From contig JBCNJP010000017.1 of the NCBI GenBank assembly GCA_039602395.1, positions 87,123,160-87,187,159 on the forward strand: a stretch of DNA of 64,000 nt, in the 5' to 3' direction. The notes under the pieces are model-generated. The model was not told the origin of the DNA, did no database searches, and worked only from the letters and a program-made list of their open reading frames with translations. The DNA is from Deinandra increscens subsp. villosa (lineage: Eukaryota; Streptophyta; Magnoliopsida; Asterales; Asteraceae). Below are positions 1-10,710 of this stretch, piece by piece; the first letter of the stretch is position 1; every line of letters begins with the position of its first letter. The translations under genes and the position numbers were made by a program.

Positions 1-1
1 A

Positions 2-1258
2 TGTTCTAATTCTGTTTGTGATCGTATAATTACTACTCTTAGAGAATATTGCAAAAACTTTGAATCTGAATTGTTTGAAGTCAAATGTGAAAAGAGTTCT
101 TTCAAGGGTAGATGGAATAAGAATGAAGAAAAGGTTAAAGCCCAGAAACTAGATATAGCTAAGTATAAGAACCTTGCAACTGAAAATGCCTATTTGTATG
201 ACAACGCTAAGTTAGAAATAGCTGAGCTAAGTAAACAAATAGAAGAACTTAAGCATAAGAACAATGAGATGCAGGTTAAACTTGATATCAACCTTATGAG
301 AAGCAAAAGGATGTTGCAGGCTAGTAAATCCTTAGATAATTGCATAACTGAGGTTAGAATGGGAAAGGACAAAGGTGGAATAGGAATCAGCTTTGCAACC
401 AAGAATGTTGTTCCTCAAGACAAAACTAGAGATGTCATAGGAATGATCTTAGAGGAGGATCAGATTGATAGATCGGCATCGGAAATGCATGAAGAAGGAC
501 CTCCCTTAGATAGTGTCTTGGTTGGAGTGAAGCCTTTGACTGAGGAGGAAATTGAGAATGAAAAACACATGACTTATGGGTTGGGTAAAATGAATAGAGT
601 GATGACAGACCCATGTGAAGCAGGCCCATCCAATACTTCAATAAATAACTGTGTGAGCACTTCTGATGTATCTGTTTCTTGTGCAGATGAAGTAGAAATC
701 AATGACATTTCTGAGGAGGATGAAGAGTGTCGGAGAGTGGATGAGAGTCATGCGTCTAGTAGTTCTAATAGTTCTAGTTTATGTTTACCTAAGGATGATG
801 TAATGGCACTTGTGTCAGAACTAGAAACATCCAAGTCAAAACAAGTAGCTGTATCGATGTTAAAAAATGTTTCAGAATCTAATGAAAAAGTGTCTGGTTT
901 TAAAATTCGTGTGCCTAACACAAAAATTGGTCGTGAGACTAAGCCCAAAGACTTCGTTGCTTATCCCCAGGTTGTGTCAGCTTTTAATAGAACCAACAAA
1001 TCCAAATCGGATCAATTTTGTTTAATTACACAATCTGATAAGGAAAAACAACGTGTCATACACAAATGGGATGATAAGCCAGAGTGGAAGTCGTCTTACC
1101 CAAGACGTTCATACCTCTGTAGTCATGTCAATGGGCCTAGACTCATGAATTGCTTTCAATGTGGAAAGCCAGGACATTTTGCAGCTAACTGTGTGAACAG
1201 ACCTTACCAACCATACTATCCACAAAATCCACGGACTAGTATGTTGGAAAAGATGATG
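2..1258 (+). pseudogene. Copia (SIRE-like) gag fragment, C-terminal half
   Basis: The reading frame is open from base 2 to the N gap. It matches, segment by segment, the C-terminal half of the large gag at 13226-16468: the coiled-coil stretch, the repeated 'FVAYPQVVSAFNRTNKSKS' block, and a CCHC zinc knuckle (CFQCGKPGHFAANC, about base 1150-1192). Zinc knuckles of this type bind the element's genomic RNA in the virus-like particle. The fragment has no N-terminal gag domain because the window begins inside it, and it is cut at 1260 by the gap. No stop lies inside it, so this copy may be fairly young. It probably belongs to a second Copia insertion nested in G2-prime, but the gap means the junction is unseen, and a scaffolding artefact is possible. 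Confidence 0.85.
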
Positions 1259-1260
1259 TC

Positions 1261-1760
1261 NNNNNNNNNNNNNNNNNNNNNNNNNNNNNNNNNNNNNNNN
1301 NNNNNNNNNNNNNNNNNNNNNNNNNNNNNNNNNNNNNNNNNNNNNNNNNNNNNNNNNNNNNNNNNNNNNNNNNNNNNNNNNNNNNNNNNNNNNNNNNNNN
1401 NNNNNNNNNNNNNNNNNNNNNNNNNNNNNNNNNNNNNNNNNNNNNNNNNNNNNNNNNNNNNNNNNNNNNNNNNNNNNNNNNNNNNNNNNNNNNNNNNNNN
1501 NNNNNNNNNNNNNNNNNNNNNNNNNNNNNNNNNNNNNNNNNNNNNNNNNNNNNNNNNNNNNNNNNNNNNNNNNNNNNNNNNNNNNNNNNNNNNNNNNNNN
1601 NNNNNNNNNNNNNNNNNNNNNNNNNNNNNNNNNNNNNNNNNNNNNNNNNNNNNNNNNNNNNNNNNNNNNNNNNNNNNNNNNNNNNNNNNNNNNNNNNNNN
1701 NNNNNNNNNNNNNNNNNNNNNNNNNNNNNNNNNNNNNNNNNNNNNNNNNNNNNNNNNNNN
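1261..1760. other. Assembly gap, 500 N
   Basis: Exactly 500 N separate Copia gag sequence from the antisense gene of a Gypsy element. The round length, repeated at 34747-35246, indicates a placeholder of unknown true size. Order and orientation across it should not be trusted. Confidence 0.99.
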
Positions 1761-2401
1761 GCCAAGACTAGAATTTCTTCCGGAACGCTACGAATGGGAT
1801 GTATAAACTTGCTGATGCTTTTATAAGTGGCTTGGTGAACCTCGGCTGCTTTTGGTATCACATCATGAACGGTCAATCGAATGTCTCTCCAGGCCATCGT
1901 TTCAGGAAGACATAAATCATCTAGATAAAAGAATTGATTCTTCCATTGCCGATTCTGAGGGGGTTTTCTACTGAACAATTGGTTGATATCGCGACGTTTC
2001 TCAAAGGTATACCAGTCGCCAGACATGGTAAGACGATAAAATGCACGAAATTGGATTAATTGAGGTTCAAGGTTCAGAGCTCTACAAGAAAGTTCGAAAT
2101 GGTTTAGAATGCTCAGTGCAGTAGGGTTGCATTGAGATACATGGATTTCAAAATAGGTTAAGGCTTCAAGGAGAAAAGGGGTAAAAGGAATTCGATAATT
2201 GGCTTGGCGGAAAAAATCAGTGTAAACTCCAAATTTCTTGTTAGGAAAGGGATGGATTGGTGTGCCTTCAGTAGCAGGAATGGGGTTGAGTTTCTTGGGG
2301 ATATGAAATTCTTTCACGAAATCGTCCAGTTCGGACTTAGAAATTGAGGAGTAAGAAATGGGGAGGTTGTGTTTTGATGAGATTTTCTTAGGTTCAGCCA
2401 T
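1761..2401 (-). CDS. G2-prime antisense gene, exon 1 (PF04195-like domain), truncated by gap
   Basis: A minus-strand frame starts at ATG 2401 (MAEPKKISSKHNLP) and stays open for about 213 codons to the gap. It holds the compact domain seen in five antisense genes in this window: an N-terminal LDDFVKEFHIP helix, the VYTDFFRQANYRIPF block, FEIHVSQ and FYRLTMSGDWYTFEKRR. This matches my knowledge of the 'putative gypsy-type transposon' family (PF04195, Transposase_28), whose function is unknown. Unlike its sister copy at 30796-31500 it has no stop or frameshift in the visible part. It lies antisense to, and upstream of, the polypurine tract and 3' LTR at 2913. The splice donor expected at its end would fall in the gap. 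Confidence 0.75.
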
Positions 2402-2912
2402 AAGGAGAGAATAGTAAAAGTAGATGGAAAAGAAATGAAGGAAAGAATGCTGACATGGGAAGGAGTTACTAGTGCAGAATGTTGCAGAAATGCGGTGAAG
2501 AAGATAGAGTGTTTTGGTAAAAAGAAAATTTTTGGGGGAAGGGAATATATATATATAGACGGGTGATAAGCAGTTTTAATCGGTGGTTTTTGCAAAACGG
2601 TTTAGGCAAGAGCGGTTTTTTCGGGGGTAAAAACGGAAAGGATTATCTTGAAAATTTTTGAAAATTTACTTTTTCATTATGATTGATTGTGACAGGTAAC
2701 TGAAAGGGTGAAAAGATACACCACGCGTCATTAGGGGGTACTGGAAAACTGTACCATCAATAATGTGTGTCAGACCATGCAGGAGCAATTGGCGTATGTG
2801 AAAGAAACCGTTCGAATTCGGAAATGTAAAATATTTAGAAGAGTAAAATAATCATTGTGTACAAAAGTAAGTCTATTAACTTCATTTCTTCGCTTAATAG
2901 ACTTGGGGGACT
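2402..2912 (+). other. G2-prime non-coding region between antisense gene and 3' LTR, with polypurine tract
   Basis: These 511 bases align base for base with 31501-32007 of element G2. They end in the tract acttgggggact immediately before the LTR, which is the plus-strand priming tract of this lineage (the same gggggact precedes the LTRs at 32008, 37748, 43777 and 46728). I see no coding potential. A short TA run lies at 2544-2558. On the minus strand this is the 5' region, and presumably the promoter, of the antisense gene. Confidence 0.7.
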
Positions 2913-3257
2913 TGATGAAGTAAACGATGCATCGGATGTGTTTTACATATCCGATCGTTTACTTCCAAGTTCTCCGGATATGATGTTCGTCGGAAGTGTT
3001 TGTGCAGGCCTTAGACAGATGCGATTAAGCAGATGCAGCCTAAGGAATCACGAGCGAGGCCTATAAATACCCGACGAGAGATGTAGTTTAGGGACTTTGG
3101 ATTCATTTGTAAATCTCATATTTTACACATGCGCCTGTATTCTCCTTCTTCATAATATCAATAAAACTACTTCTTCCTCTTCAATCATTCTAGCTATTCT
3201 ATTACTCTTAATCCTGATTTAGCGATCTATCGTATCCGGCGATTATTTGCTTTTTCA
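2913..3257 (+). repeat. LTR, G2-prime 3' LTR
   Basis: A 345-bp TG...CA unit (TGATGAAG...CTTTTTCA) is clearly related to the LTR pair at 5917-6262 and 32008-32354, but carries more differences from both than they carry from each other. A TATA-like box (CCTATAAATA) occurs near 3062 and AATAAAA near 3161. It is preceded by the polypurine tract and followed directly by integrase-coding sequence of element A, so G2-prime inserted into A's integrase. The predicted 5-bp target duplication on this side is TCAAG (3258-3262). The other side is not in view. Confidence 0.85.
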
Positions 3258-4172
3258 TCAAGCACATGCTCCTGTAAGCATGAGGGCAAAGAATGAGCTA
3301 ATTCCTGTCACATCATCTTGGCCATTCCAAAAATGGGGAATGGACATAGTTGGTCCATTCCCACCTGCAAGTGGCGGCGTAAAATTCCTTCTGGTAGCAA
3401 TTGATTATTTCACAAAGTGGGTAGAAGCAAAACCTCTCGCTTGCATTTCTGGTAAACAAGTCAAGAAATTTGTGTGGGAACACATTGTTTGCCGTTTCGG
3501 GTTACCGCTCTACATAATAACTGATAACGGGCAACAATTTGCCAGAAATCCCTTTGCTGAATGGTGTGAAGAACTTCATATAAATCAAATTTTCACTTCC
3601 GTGGCACATCCACAAGCCAATGGGCAAGTGGAGAGAGCCAATCGAAGCCTCGTTGAGGGTATAAAGATGAGACTTGAGAAATTCGGTGGAAGTTGGGTGG
3701 ATGAGTTGCCACACGTTTTGTGGGCTCATCGAACAATGCCAAAGACAAGTAATGGTGAAACCCCTTTTAGTTTAGTATATGGAACTGAAGCTGTTATCCT
3801 AGCTGAGATTGGAATACCTAGTCATCGGACGCAAGTGCAAGTGTCTTACAATGATGAAGAATTAAGGACTAATCTTGATTTACTTGAGGAACGAAGGGAG
3901 ATTACTGCCATACGAGAAAGTCGATATTAAAAAGAAATGGCCAAGTACTACAACGCAAAGGTAAAAGTTAACAATATAAGGAAGGCGAATATGTTCTGAT
4001 AAGTAACGAAGTAAGAAGGGCTCTTCCCCTTGGAAAAATGTCTCCCAAGTGGGAAGGTCCTTATATATAATCAAAAAGGCAATTGGAAATGGTTCATATA
4101 TACTCCAGCAACTTGATGGAACTGAATTGGTTCGAGCTTGGAATGGAGCGCATCTCCGCAAGTGTTACATGT
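3258..4172 (+). pseudogene. Element A Ty3/Gypsy integrase, broken
   Basis: The frame encodes an integrase catalytic core after the zinc-binding region: WPFQKWGMDIVGPF with the first catalytic Asp, DYFTKWVEAKPL, ITDNGQQF with the second Asp, and HPQANGQVERANRSLVEG with the catalytic Glu. This enzyme joins element cDNA to host DNA. The frame stops at 3928-3930. Beyond it, in shifted frames to about 4172, are remnants of the usual C-terminal 'WEGPY' region ending near AWNGAHLRK, so at least one nonsense and one frameshift change are present. The N-terminal side, with the HHCC finger, RT and gag, is separated by the G2-prime insertion at 3258. It is close in sequence to the G2 integrase at 10981-12017. 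Confidence 0.88.
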
Positions 4173-5506
4173 GATGTCGCAAATGAAGACTGTGAAGAAA
4201 GAAAATTTACTTTGAAGTTTTTATCTTTATGCTTATCTTTCTAAAATAAGTTTGATGAAAAATAAAGTGATTGTTTCTTTTGACTATCAAGTTTAATGCA
4301 AATGTTGGTTCCCTTTGCCTACAAAGATCATTACAAATGTTCCTTTGAATGATTATATACACATATATATATGTGCACATGCTATAACAAATATCGAGTC
4401 TTCTTTTTAAGAAGAGTATTTTTTGTTGAACAATCGAAAGCCTCCTTTCTCAAAGGAGCATACATGTGATAGAATTCATTTTCTCTAATATGGTTCATGA
4501 GTCGCTTACGAGTTCATCAAAAAAGGGGTCACATGCTGATTCTTTGATGCAACATCGTTGTTATTTCCTTATTTATAAGGAATAACCTAAGATAAATAGG
4601 TAAATTTATCTTATCCCTAATTGTCTCACTAATGAGAAAAGAGTGCATGTTAGGATGAGGTGATCAGGGCGGACACCTTGTTAACACAACAGTTGTTAAC
4701 AGAAGCCCAAAAGAGAGATGGCCAACTTAATTGGAAGAAACATGTTTTAAATAAGACCAATTAAGCTCTCCAAGGGTCGCAAGTGTTGCTAAGTAACTTA
4801 TGCTATGTTGGCAAACTTGTGGGTTAATCATTCAAGCAATGGTTCAATCAAACCTTACCGAAGACTGTAAGGACTTTTTTATTCCACAAAGAATTGATTT
4901 GCATTAAAATAAAATAATCTCAACTTTTAAAGTAGTTTTGGCATAATGCTGTTAAAACCCTTTGAAGATGGACGCATCTGATAGGGGGAAACACATGTGT
5001 CAGCTTTCTTTAAAGTTTGATCTTTTTATTAAGGTCTTATCAAAAGTACTTGTGAAGGAGAATTCAAGAAGTTTCTTAAAAATTATAAAAAGATTTACGG
5101 ATTCTAAACTAGAAATAAGAATCACATCATAAAGAATTCTCATACGACAGGGATAGTGTATATCCATTTTACAATTGCAAGTGCAAAAACAATACACTTC
5201 AACTACAAATGATTTACCCTAAACATGTCAGTATGATTTATTTTACATGAACCATAGAGATATAATAATGAGGCATGGGAAAGGAAAAGGAAATTAAACA
5301 AAGCATCCATAGTACTAATAAAAGTATCCACACATCCGAAATCGCAATATATGCAGTTCCGACCAGAATACAAAAGATAGTGTTCAAGCGTCATCACATG
5401 CAAACGATAAAATTAAATTGTTTAAATGCCACAGCATAAGTGGACTTTGAGGAGGAAATTGTTCATAACAAGTATTGAGAGGCTTCAAGGAGAACTACTT
5501 ACCAAC
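4173..5506 (+). other. Element A spacer between pol and antisense gene; hairpin-rich
   Basis: No coding region is convincing here. Between 4400 and 4701 there is a run of short inverted repeats: CTTCTT/AAGAAG (4400-4414), CTCCTTT/AAAGGAG (4442-4458), a 10-bp stem with one bulge (4561-4585), AAGATAAAT/ATTTATCTT (4589-4612), TCTCA/TGAGA (4624-4637), and TTGTTAACA repeated twice (about 4679-4701). The segment 5205-5506 aligns with 40245-40550 of element B, whereas about 4320-5200 has no counterpart in B. Analogous hairpin chains occur in G2 and C. Confidence 0.6.
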
Positions 5507-5916
5507 CTGATCAGGAACATTTGTCTCGGATACAGAAGGAGCCTTTGTCTGTGGACCTGGAGCTGCACTCTTCGGGAATGGAGTTGGCTTCAGCATTTCT
5601 TTCATCTGCTCCGTATCAGAAAAACTCAACTTTGAGACCGGCTCAATGATATCAAAGGTCATGCTCTTTTCATTCAGCGCAGTGTTTTCAGCTTGCATTT
5701 GCTCTCGTTCTTCAGTCATAGCCTTCATTGTTTCTTCAAGCTTCTTCACTTCCGATTTTGCAACTTCAGATTCTGAAAAAGTTGAACTTGCGAATGTAAA
5801 AGAAGGAAATGTAAGTGGAAGAATAAAATAAAGAATCTAACTTGTACCTCTTTTTGTAGCTTCAATTTCAGCTTTATGGTGAGAGGCTGCCTTCAACAAT
5901 TTAGCTATTTGACCTT
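5507..5916 (-). pseudogene. Element A antisense gene, 3' exons (split by G2 insertion)
   Basis: On the minus strand this holds the end of exon 2 (5916-5848), an intron (5847-5773, starting GTACAAG and ending TTTTTCAG) and exon 3 (5772-5507). Exon 3 encodes a charged helix (MKKLEETMKAMTEEREQMQ) followed by a Pro-rich tail. The same exon and intron order occurs in element B at 41122-40551. Exon 3 lacks 76 codons present in B, removed in frame between two copies of the 8-bp sequence AAAGAGCA. It ends at a potential splice donor CAG|GTTGGT, or at the TAG just past it. G2 inserted at 5917, and the rest of exon 2 continues at 32355. Confidence 0.7.
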
Positions 5917-6262
5917 TGATGAAGTAAACGATACATCGGATGTGTTTTACATATCCGGTCGTATACTTCCAAGTCCTTCGGATATGATGTCCGTCGGAAG
6001 TGTTTGTGCAGGCCTTAGACAGATGCGATTAAGCAGATGCAGACTAAGGAATCACGAGCGAAGCCTATAAATACTTGGCGAGAAATATAGTTTAGGGACT
6101 TCAGGTTCATTTTGTAAATCTCACATTTTACATATGCGTCTGTATACTCTTTCTTTACAAACATCAATAAAATTACTTCTCCTACCTCGATCATTCTAGC
6201 TTTTCTATTACTCTTAACCTGATTTAGCGATCTATCGAATCCGGTGATTACTTGCTTTTTCA
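5917..6262 (+). repeat. G2 5' LTR
   Basis: This 346-bp TG...CA unit pairs with 32008-32354. By hand I count 5 substitutions and one 1-bp indel between the two. The flanking pentamers are ACCTT (5912-5916) and ATCTT (32355-32359), a target duplication with one mismatch. Sequences outside the pair rejoin to restore the antisense gene of element A, which confirms the insertion. A TATA box lies at 6066-6073 and a CAATAAAA-type signal near 6165. Confidence 0.93.
6066..6073 (+). promoter_or_regulatory. TATA box of G2 5' LTR
   Basis: TATAAATA in GC-richer surroundings, about 195 bp before the LTR end. The same octamer is at the corresponding place in the other Gypsy LTRs (near 3065, 32158, and at 38169, 44213 and 46899). 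It is probably the start-site element for genomic RNA. Confidence 0.6.
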
Positions 6263-6263
6263 G

Positions 6264-6275
6264 TGGCGCCATCCA
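6264..6275 (+). other. G2 primer binding site
   Basis: TGGCGCCATCC follows the LTR end after one base. The CCA-complementary start TGG and the GCGCC run are as expected for a tRNA 3' end; tRNA-Asp or tRNA-Arg types are usual in this lineage. I cannot settle which tRNA. Confidence 0.65.
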
Positions 6276-6298
6276 ATAGTTAACACGTACATTGAGTA

Positions 6299-7036
6299 AT
6301 GGAATCGTTTGATGATTTGAGGAAATCGTTCGTCAATTCTTCATCGGGAGAGAAGAATAAAGAGGAGAACCTGTCTAAACCAGGAGTGTTTGTGGATTTA
6401 TCCTCTTCGTCGAAATCAAAGCAGTCGGCGATGTTACAAAAAGAACAGAATGTTTTCACACCGAATTCTAAGACACTTACAGAACTAAAGTCATCTGGTA
6501 AGTAGACACGGGAAGACGATGGTAGTGATTTTGGTTCATTGAAGCGGTTTGTTTTGGTAAATCATGACACCGACGGTAAAGATCTGCGTGTGTCAGAATG
6601 TGATGAGTTGGACGAGCTCGATGTTGATTTTTTTGATCAGAAATAAAAGTTTGCTGGTACAGTTGAAGAGGCGGCAGATGAAGGAGGATGAACAGCGAAG
6701 CAAGGAAAATGAAGAAAAGAGGCATGATCAACAGCATGATGAGGAGTTGTTGCAATATTGGACCAATCAAGGAAGTCAAAAGGAATATCATTGTGATAAG
6801 GACAATCGCATTCCAGAAAGGTGTAATGTTGAGAAAAGTTATACGGTGAAAGGTACACGTTTAATTAGCAAATAAACTCGTTAATTAAGCATACGAATAT
6901 GTTGATTAGTATGATATGATAAATATTCTATATGTTTAAATTTAAAAATGCATGATGTGATGAGTATATGATTATGTTAAATAAATTTTGTTAAGAGGTT
7001 TTGTATATGTTTTATGGAAACTTTTGACATGCACAG
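6299..7036 (+). pseudogene. G2 leader / gag N-terminal region with possible intron
   Basis: A frame opens at ATG 6299 (MESFDDLRKSFVNSS, Ser- and Lys-rich, low complexity) and reads 68 codons to TAG 6503. It continues with further stops until about 6850. The following stretch is AT-rich and non-coding, and starts and ends like an intron (AG|GTACACG at 6852/6853; ATGCACAG at 7036) just before the recognisable gag begins. I read this as a degraded acidic or Ser-rich gag N-terminus, possibly spliced to the gag core. The function of the N-terminal part is unknown to me. Confidence 0.45.
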
Positions 7037-8040
7037 ATGTAATAGTACCATACATGCCTCAATCAATGAAGTCACATTCCAAATTTTTGTTATGGATATC
7101 CGAAGCTACTTTTCCGAAGAAGTTGAAATTGCCGACAGTAGTAAGGAAGTATGCTGGACTAGCTGATCCGGATGATCATATATTTGAATTTTATTCTGCT
7201 GCTCGTTTAGAACAATGGTCTGAAGAAATTTGGTGCCATATGTTTGTACAAACTTTTACTGGTGTGGCACGAGTATGGTTCGATTCATTACCGGCAGGGC
7301 AAATTGATAGTTTTGAAGATCCGAAAAACAAGTTTCTTCGGCAGTTTAGTCAGCAGAAGCGGTGTATGAAAGATCTAACCGAGGTGCATAATATTAGAAG
7401 GCGAGATAATGAATCCATTGAGGATTTTATTACGCGGTTTAACAAAGAAAGTATGGGGGTTGAAGGAGCTGGAGATTAGTTGCGGATTTCGGGTTTCTCT
7501 CATGGGGTGAAATGTGCTCAGTTAGTTGAGAAGTTACATGAAAATCATTCGAGAACAATGGATGTACTGATGGATAAAGCAAGAGCATTTGTTCGAGGGA
7601 AAAATGCATGTGCTTATTTGACCGGGAATGACGCTAGGACTGGTCAGATGCGATCGGGTTCAGGTTCATTTGGCCGGGGTAATGCTGGTCCTATGAGAGG
7701 TGTTGGGTCGGTTCCGCAGAATAAGTGGGTAAGAGGTTTTGTTCCTAAAAGTAAAAATTTTGGGGGGTCATCGAGGAATACGAGTGTTGGTTATAGAGGA
7801 GCAAGGTTTGTGGAATTGGCTAAAATGCCAACTCAAATTTTGGCAACAGAGAAAGTAGATCTACCTGCACCGCCTAAAATGCGAAATGCTCCTACAAGAA
7901 ATTTAGACAAATATTGTGAGTATCATAAGGACAGGGGTCATACCACTGACACCTGTTGGACCCTAAAGAGAGAGCTTGATAAGGCAGTGAAGTCGGGAAA
8001 GTTAGCGCATTTGGTAAAGGTGATTCGGAACAATGTGTAG
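7037..8040 (+). pseudogene. G2 gag core (retrotransposon gag), one nonsense
   Basis: This frame contains the retrotrans_gag capsid domain: LPTVVRKYAGLADPDDHIFEF, VWFDSLPAGQI, the FLRQFSQQKR helix and ESIEDFITRF. A TAG follows at 7477-7479, and the same frame then continues through an Arg/Gly-rich segment to a CCHC-like knuckle (CEYHKDRGHTTDTC, about base 7915-7956), ending at TAG 8038. Gag forms the particle shell and packages element RNA. The single in-frame stop is the only break in this part. Protease follows in a different frame after about 130 bases. Confidence 0.85.
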
Positions 8041-8538
8041 GGAGATGCACCTGTAATTAACATGGTGCAGTTGCATTTAACATATCAACATAGGAATGTT
8101 AGAAAATAAATAATAGCCAAGTTGATTGGAAATATAAAGAAATAACGTTTCCGCCAATTTTAGAACAAATGGCTACTGAGGAACTAGTTGTTGTATCTGC
8201 GAATATAGGCGGATTCATGGTTAAGAGAATACATATTGATTGTGGAAGTGCAACAGAGATCATGTATGAGCAGTGTTTTAGACAGATGGGGTCCAGCATA
8301 TGTTCACAGTTGCGTCCAACGTCGGTTCCTTTAATTGTTTTTGCGGGAGAAATAGTAAGTCGCTATTGGTGAAGTTACGGCATCATCGATACATAATATT
8401 ATTTTAGGGAGACCATTTTTTAGAAGGTTGGGAGCAGTTATCTCAGTAATGCATAGAATGATAAGATTTCCAACACCGGTAGGGATTGCTACTTTGTCAT
8501 CTGAACCGAGTTTGCAAGTATTTGACGTGAATATGTAG
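8041..8538 (+). pseudogene. G2 aspartic protease region, frameshifted
   Basis: The protease core is readable from 8169: HIDCGSATEIMYEQCF matches the plant Gypsy protease active-site block, where D-x-G-S replaces the usual D-S/T-G. The frame is lost at about 8356 and resumes in another frame with ILGRPFFRRLGAVIS, the second conserved block. Beyond that the spacer to RT is Asn-rich. The enzyme would cleave the gag-pol polyprotein. At least one frameshift and one stop (8536-8538) separate it from RT. Confidence 0.75.
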
Positions 8539-8550
8539 GATAATTCGAAT

Positions 8551-10152
8551 GTGGATAAAGCAAAAGAATGGGAAGGTGATAAATGGGTGATTAATAAAAA
8601 ATTCCCGGATCAGAAATTGCAGATTGGGGAAGGTTTGTCGTTAGAAGCTAGAGGGAAATTATACGCTCTTTTAAAGAAAAATGTCGATGTATTTGCTTGG
8701 GAGCCGTCAGATATGGTTGGAGTTCCAAGGTTATTATCAGAACATAAACTGGCATTGTATCCTGGAAGTAAGCCGGTGCAGCAGAGACAGAGGGGAATGG
8801 ATAATGAGAGAGCGGCTGTGGTAAATGAGGAAGTAAAAAAGTTAGTAGAAGCTGGAATTCTGAGGGAAATTCAATATACAGAGTGGGTGTCGAACCCGGT
8901 GTTAGTAAAAAAGCTGGATGGGTCTTGGAGGATGTGTATAGATTTCAAAGATGTTAATAACGCATGTCCTAAAGACTGTTATCCACTTCTGGAAATAGAT
9001 CTAAAGGTGGATGCTGTGGTAGGATTTCGTTGGAAATGTTTTCTTGATGCATATAAGGGGTACCATCAGATCCAAATGGCAGAACAGGATGAAGATAAAA
9101 CTTCGTTTATTACTCGAAAAGGTATGTTTGTTATAAAAAGATGCCTTTTGGTCTAAAAAATGCGGGAGCAACCTATCAACGTTTAATGGATTGGGCTTTT
9201 CAAGGACAAGTTGGTATAAATTTGGAAGCATATGTGGATGACATTGTTATCAAGAGTAGGAGTGAGGAGGATATGTTTAGAGATATAGAAGAAACATTTA
9301 TGAAATTGAGAGAAATTAATATGCAACTGAACCCGAAGAAATGTTCATTTGGGATGAGTGCTGGAAAGTTTCTAGGTATGATAATAAATGATGAAGGAAT
9401 CAGGGCTTGTCTAGAAAAGGTAGATGCAATCCTGCAAATGGGGTCACCATCAACAGTAAAGGATGTGCAGATATTGAATGGTAGGTTGGTTGCTTTGCAA
9501 AGATTTGTGTCAAAGGTTGCGGAAAGGTCACTTCCTTTTATGCAGGTGTTGAAATCAAGTATTGGGAAATCTGATTTTTGTTGGACCATTGAGGCAGAGG
9601 AGGCATTCAAACAACTGAAGCAATTCTTGGTTTCATTACCGACTTTGACTGCACCAATAGTGGGAGAGGTTTTACAAATGTATTTGGCGGTTTCGGAAGG
9701 AACGGTCAGTTCCGTTTTGGTGGCAGAAAGGTGGCAAAAGCAAATGCCCATTTATTATGTAAGTCGAGTTTTGAAAGATTATGAAATACGATATCGTCTC
9801 ATGAAAAAGTTGGTATATGCCCTTGTGATATCAGCAAGACGTTTGAGACGTTATTTTCAAGCTCATATAATCGAAGTGCTCACTACATCTTCTATAAATC
9901 AAGTGTTACGAAAGCCGGAAGTGTCAGGTCGGATGGTAAAATGGGCTGTAGATTTAGGGCAATATGATATTCAGTTCAAGCCAAGAACAGCCGTGAAAGG
10001 GCAAGTTGTTGCGGATTTTCTGGCTGAAATGCCCATTAGAAGTGGTGACAGGAGTGGTAAAAATAATAGTTTTGATGTGTCATCGAAGGTGTTAACAGGC
10101 ATTTGGAAGTTGTATACTGATGGTTCTTCAGGTGATGACGGTGCCGGAGCAG
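8551..10152 (+). pseudogene. G2 reverse transcriptase and native RNase H, one frameshift
   Basis: RT blocks appear in order: EGILREIQYTEWVSNPVLVKK, SWRMCIDFKDVNNACPKD, FLDAYKGYHQIQM, then after a frameshift near 9130-9140, MPFGLKNAGATYQRLMD, the catalytic AYVDD (about 9228-9242), and LNPKKCSFGMSAGKFLGMI. RNase H blocks follow (LQMYLAVSEGTVSSVL, MPIYYVSRVLKDYE, LRRYFQAHIIEVLT). The pair copies element RNA into cDNA. The only visible disruption is the frameshift. From about 10110 the frame enters a second RNase H domain (LYTDGSSGDDGAGAG) interrupted by an intron at 10153. Confidence 0.88.
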
Positions 10153-10710
10153 GTTTGCAAGTGAATTTTTTAAATCTTTTATAAATTAGTCATATAATTT
10201 TGTTTCATAAAATAAGACATAATTCATGTGTTTAACAGGACTATTGTTAATAAGTCCGGATGGGGATGAGTTGGACAATGCGCTTAAATTCGATTTTAAT
10301 GTATCTAATAATGAGGCGGAATATGAGGCGTTATTGGCAGGTTTATCATTTTACTTAACTAAATGATTTTTTCTAAAAATAAATATGTATGAAAAAATAG
10401 AGATATGTCATAAAGGAAAAGGACGGGGTAAGCTAAAGATAAAAGTCATGTATTTGAGTAGCAGGTTTAAGATTAGCCAAGAGGATGGGTGCTACAGATG
10501 CAAGATCACACGTGGATTCGTTGCTAGTGGCAAATCATATCAAGGGAGATTATGAGGCAAAGAGTGCCATGATGGCTCTTTATTTATCGCAAGTGAAGGA
10601 GTTGATGCGTACTTTTGTAACATGCGAGGTGGAACATATATCAAGGGAAAAGAACAAGAAAGCAGATGTACTTAGTAAGCTCGCATCCACTTCATTCCAG
10701 CATTTGGCTA
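10109..10710 (+). CDS. G2 second RNase H domain (RVT_3/aRH type) with two introns
   Basis: The domain starts with LYTDGSSGDDGAGAG, continues LLLISPDGDELDNALKF and NNEAEYEALLAG, and ends LRLAKRMGATDARSHVDSLLVANHIKGDYEAK...HISREKNKKADVLSKLAS. These are the D-E-D-D blocks of the archaeal-like RNase H that the Tat lineage carries besides its native one. It is split by two GT-AG introns: 10153-10238 (86 bp) and 10341-10464 (124 bp), which after removal leave one frame. Element B has introns at the same two codons (GAGAG|L and LLAG|LRLAK). No stop lies in the exons here. Confidence 0.8.

Noticed and set aside
2857..3066. ORF of 69 codons, repeated at 5876-6070 and 31952-32161
   Set aside because: It lies across the start of an LTR in all three places and includes the non-coding R/U5-type region. 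It is repeated only because the LTR is repeated.
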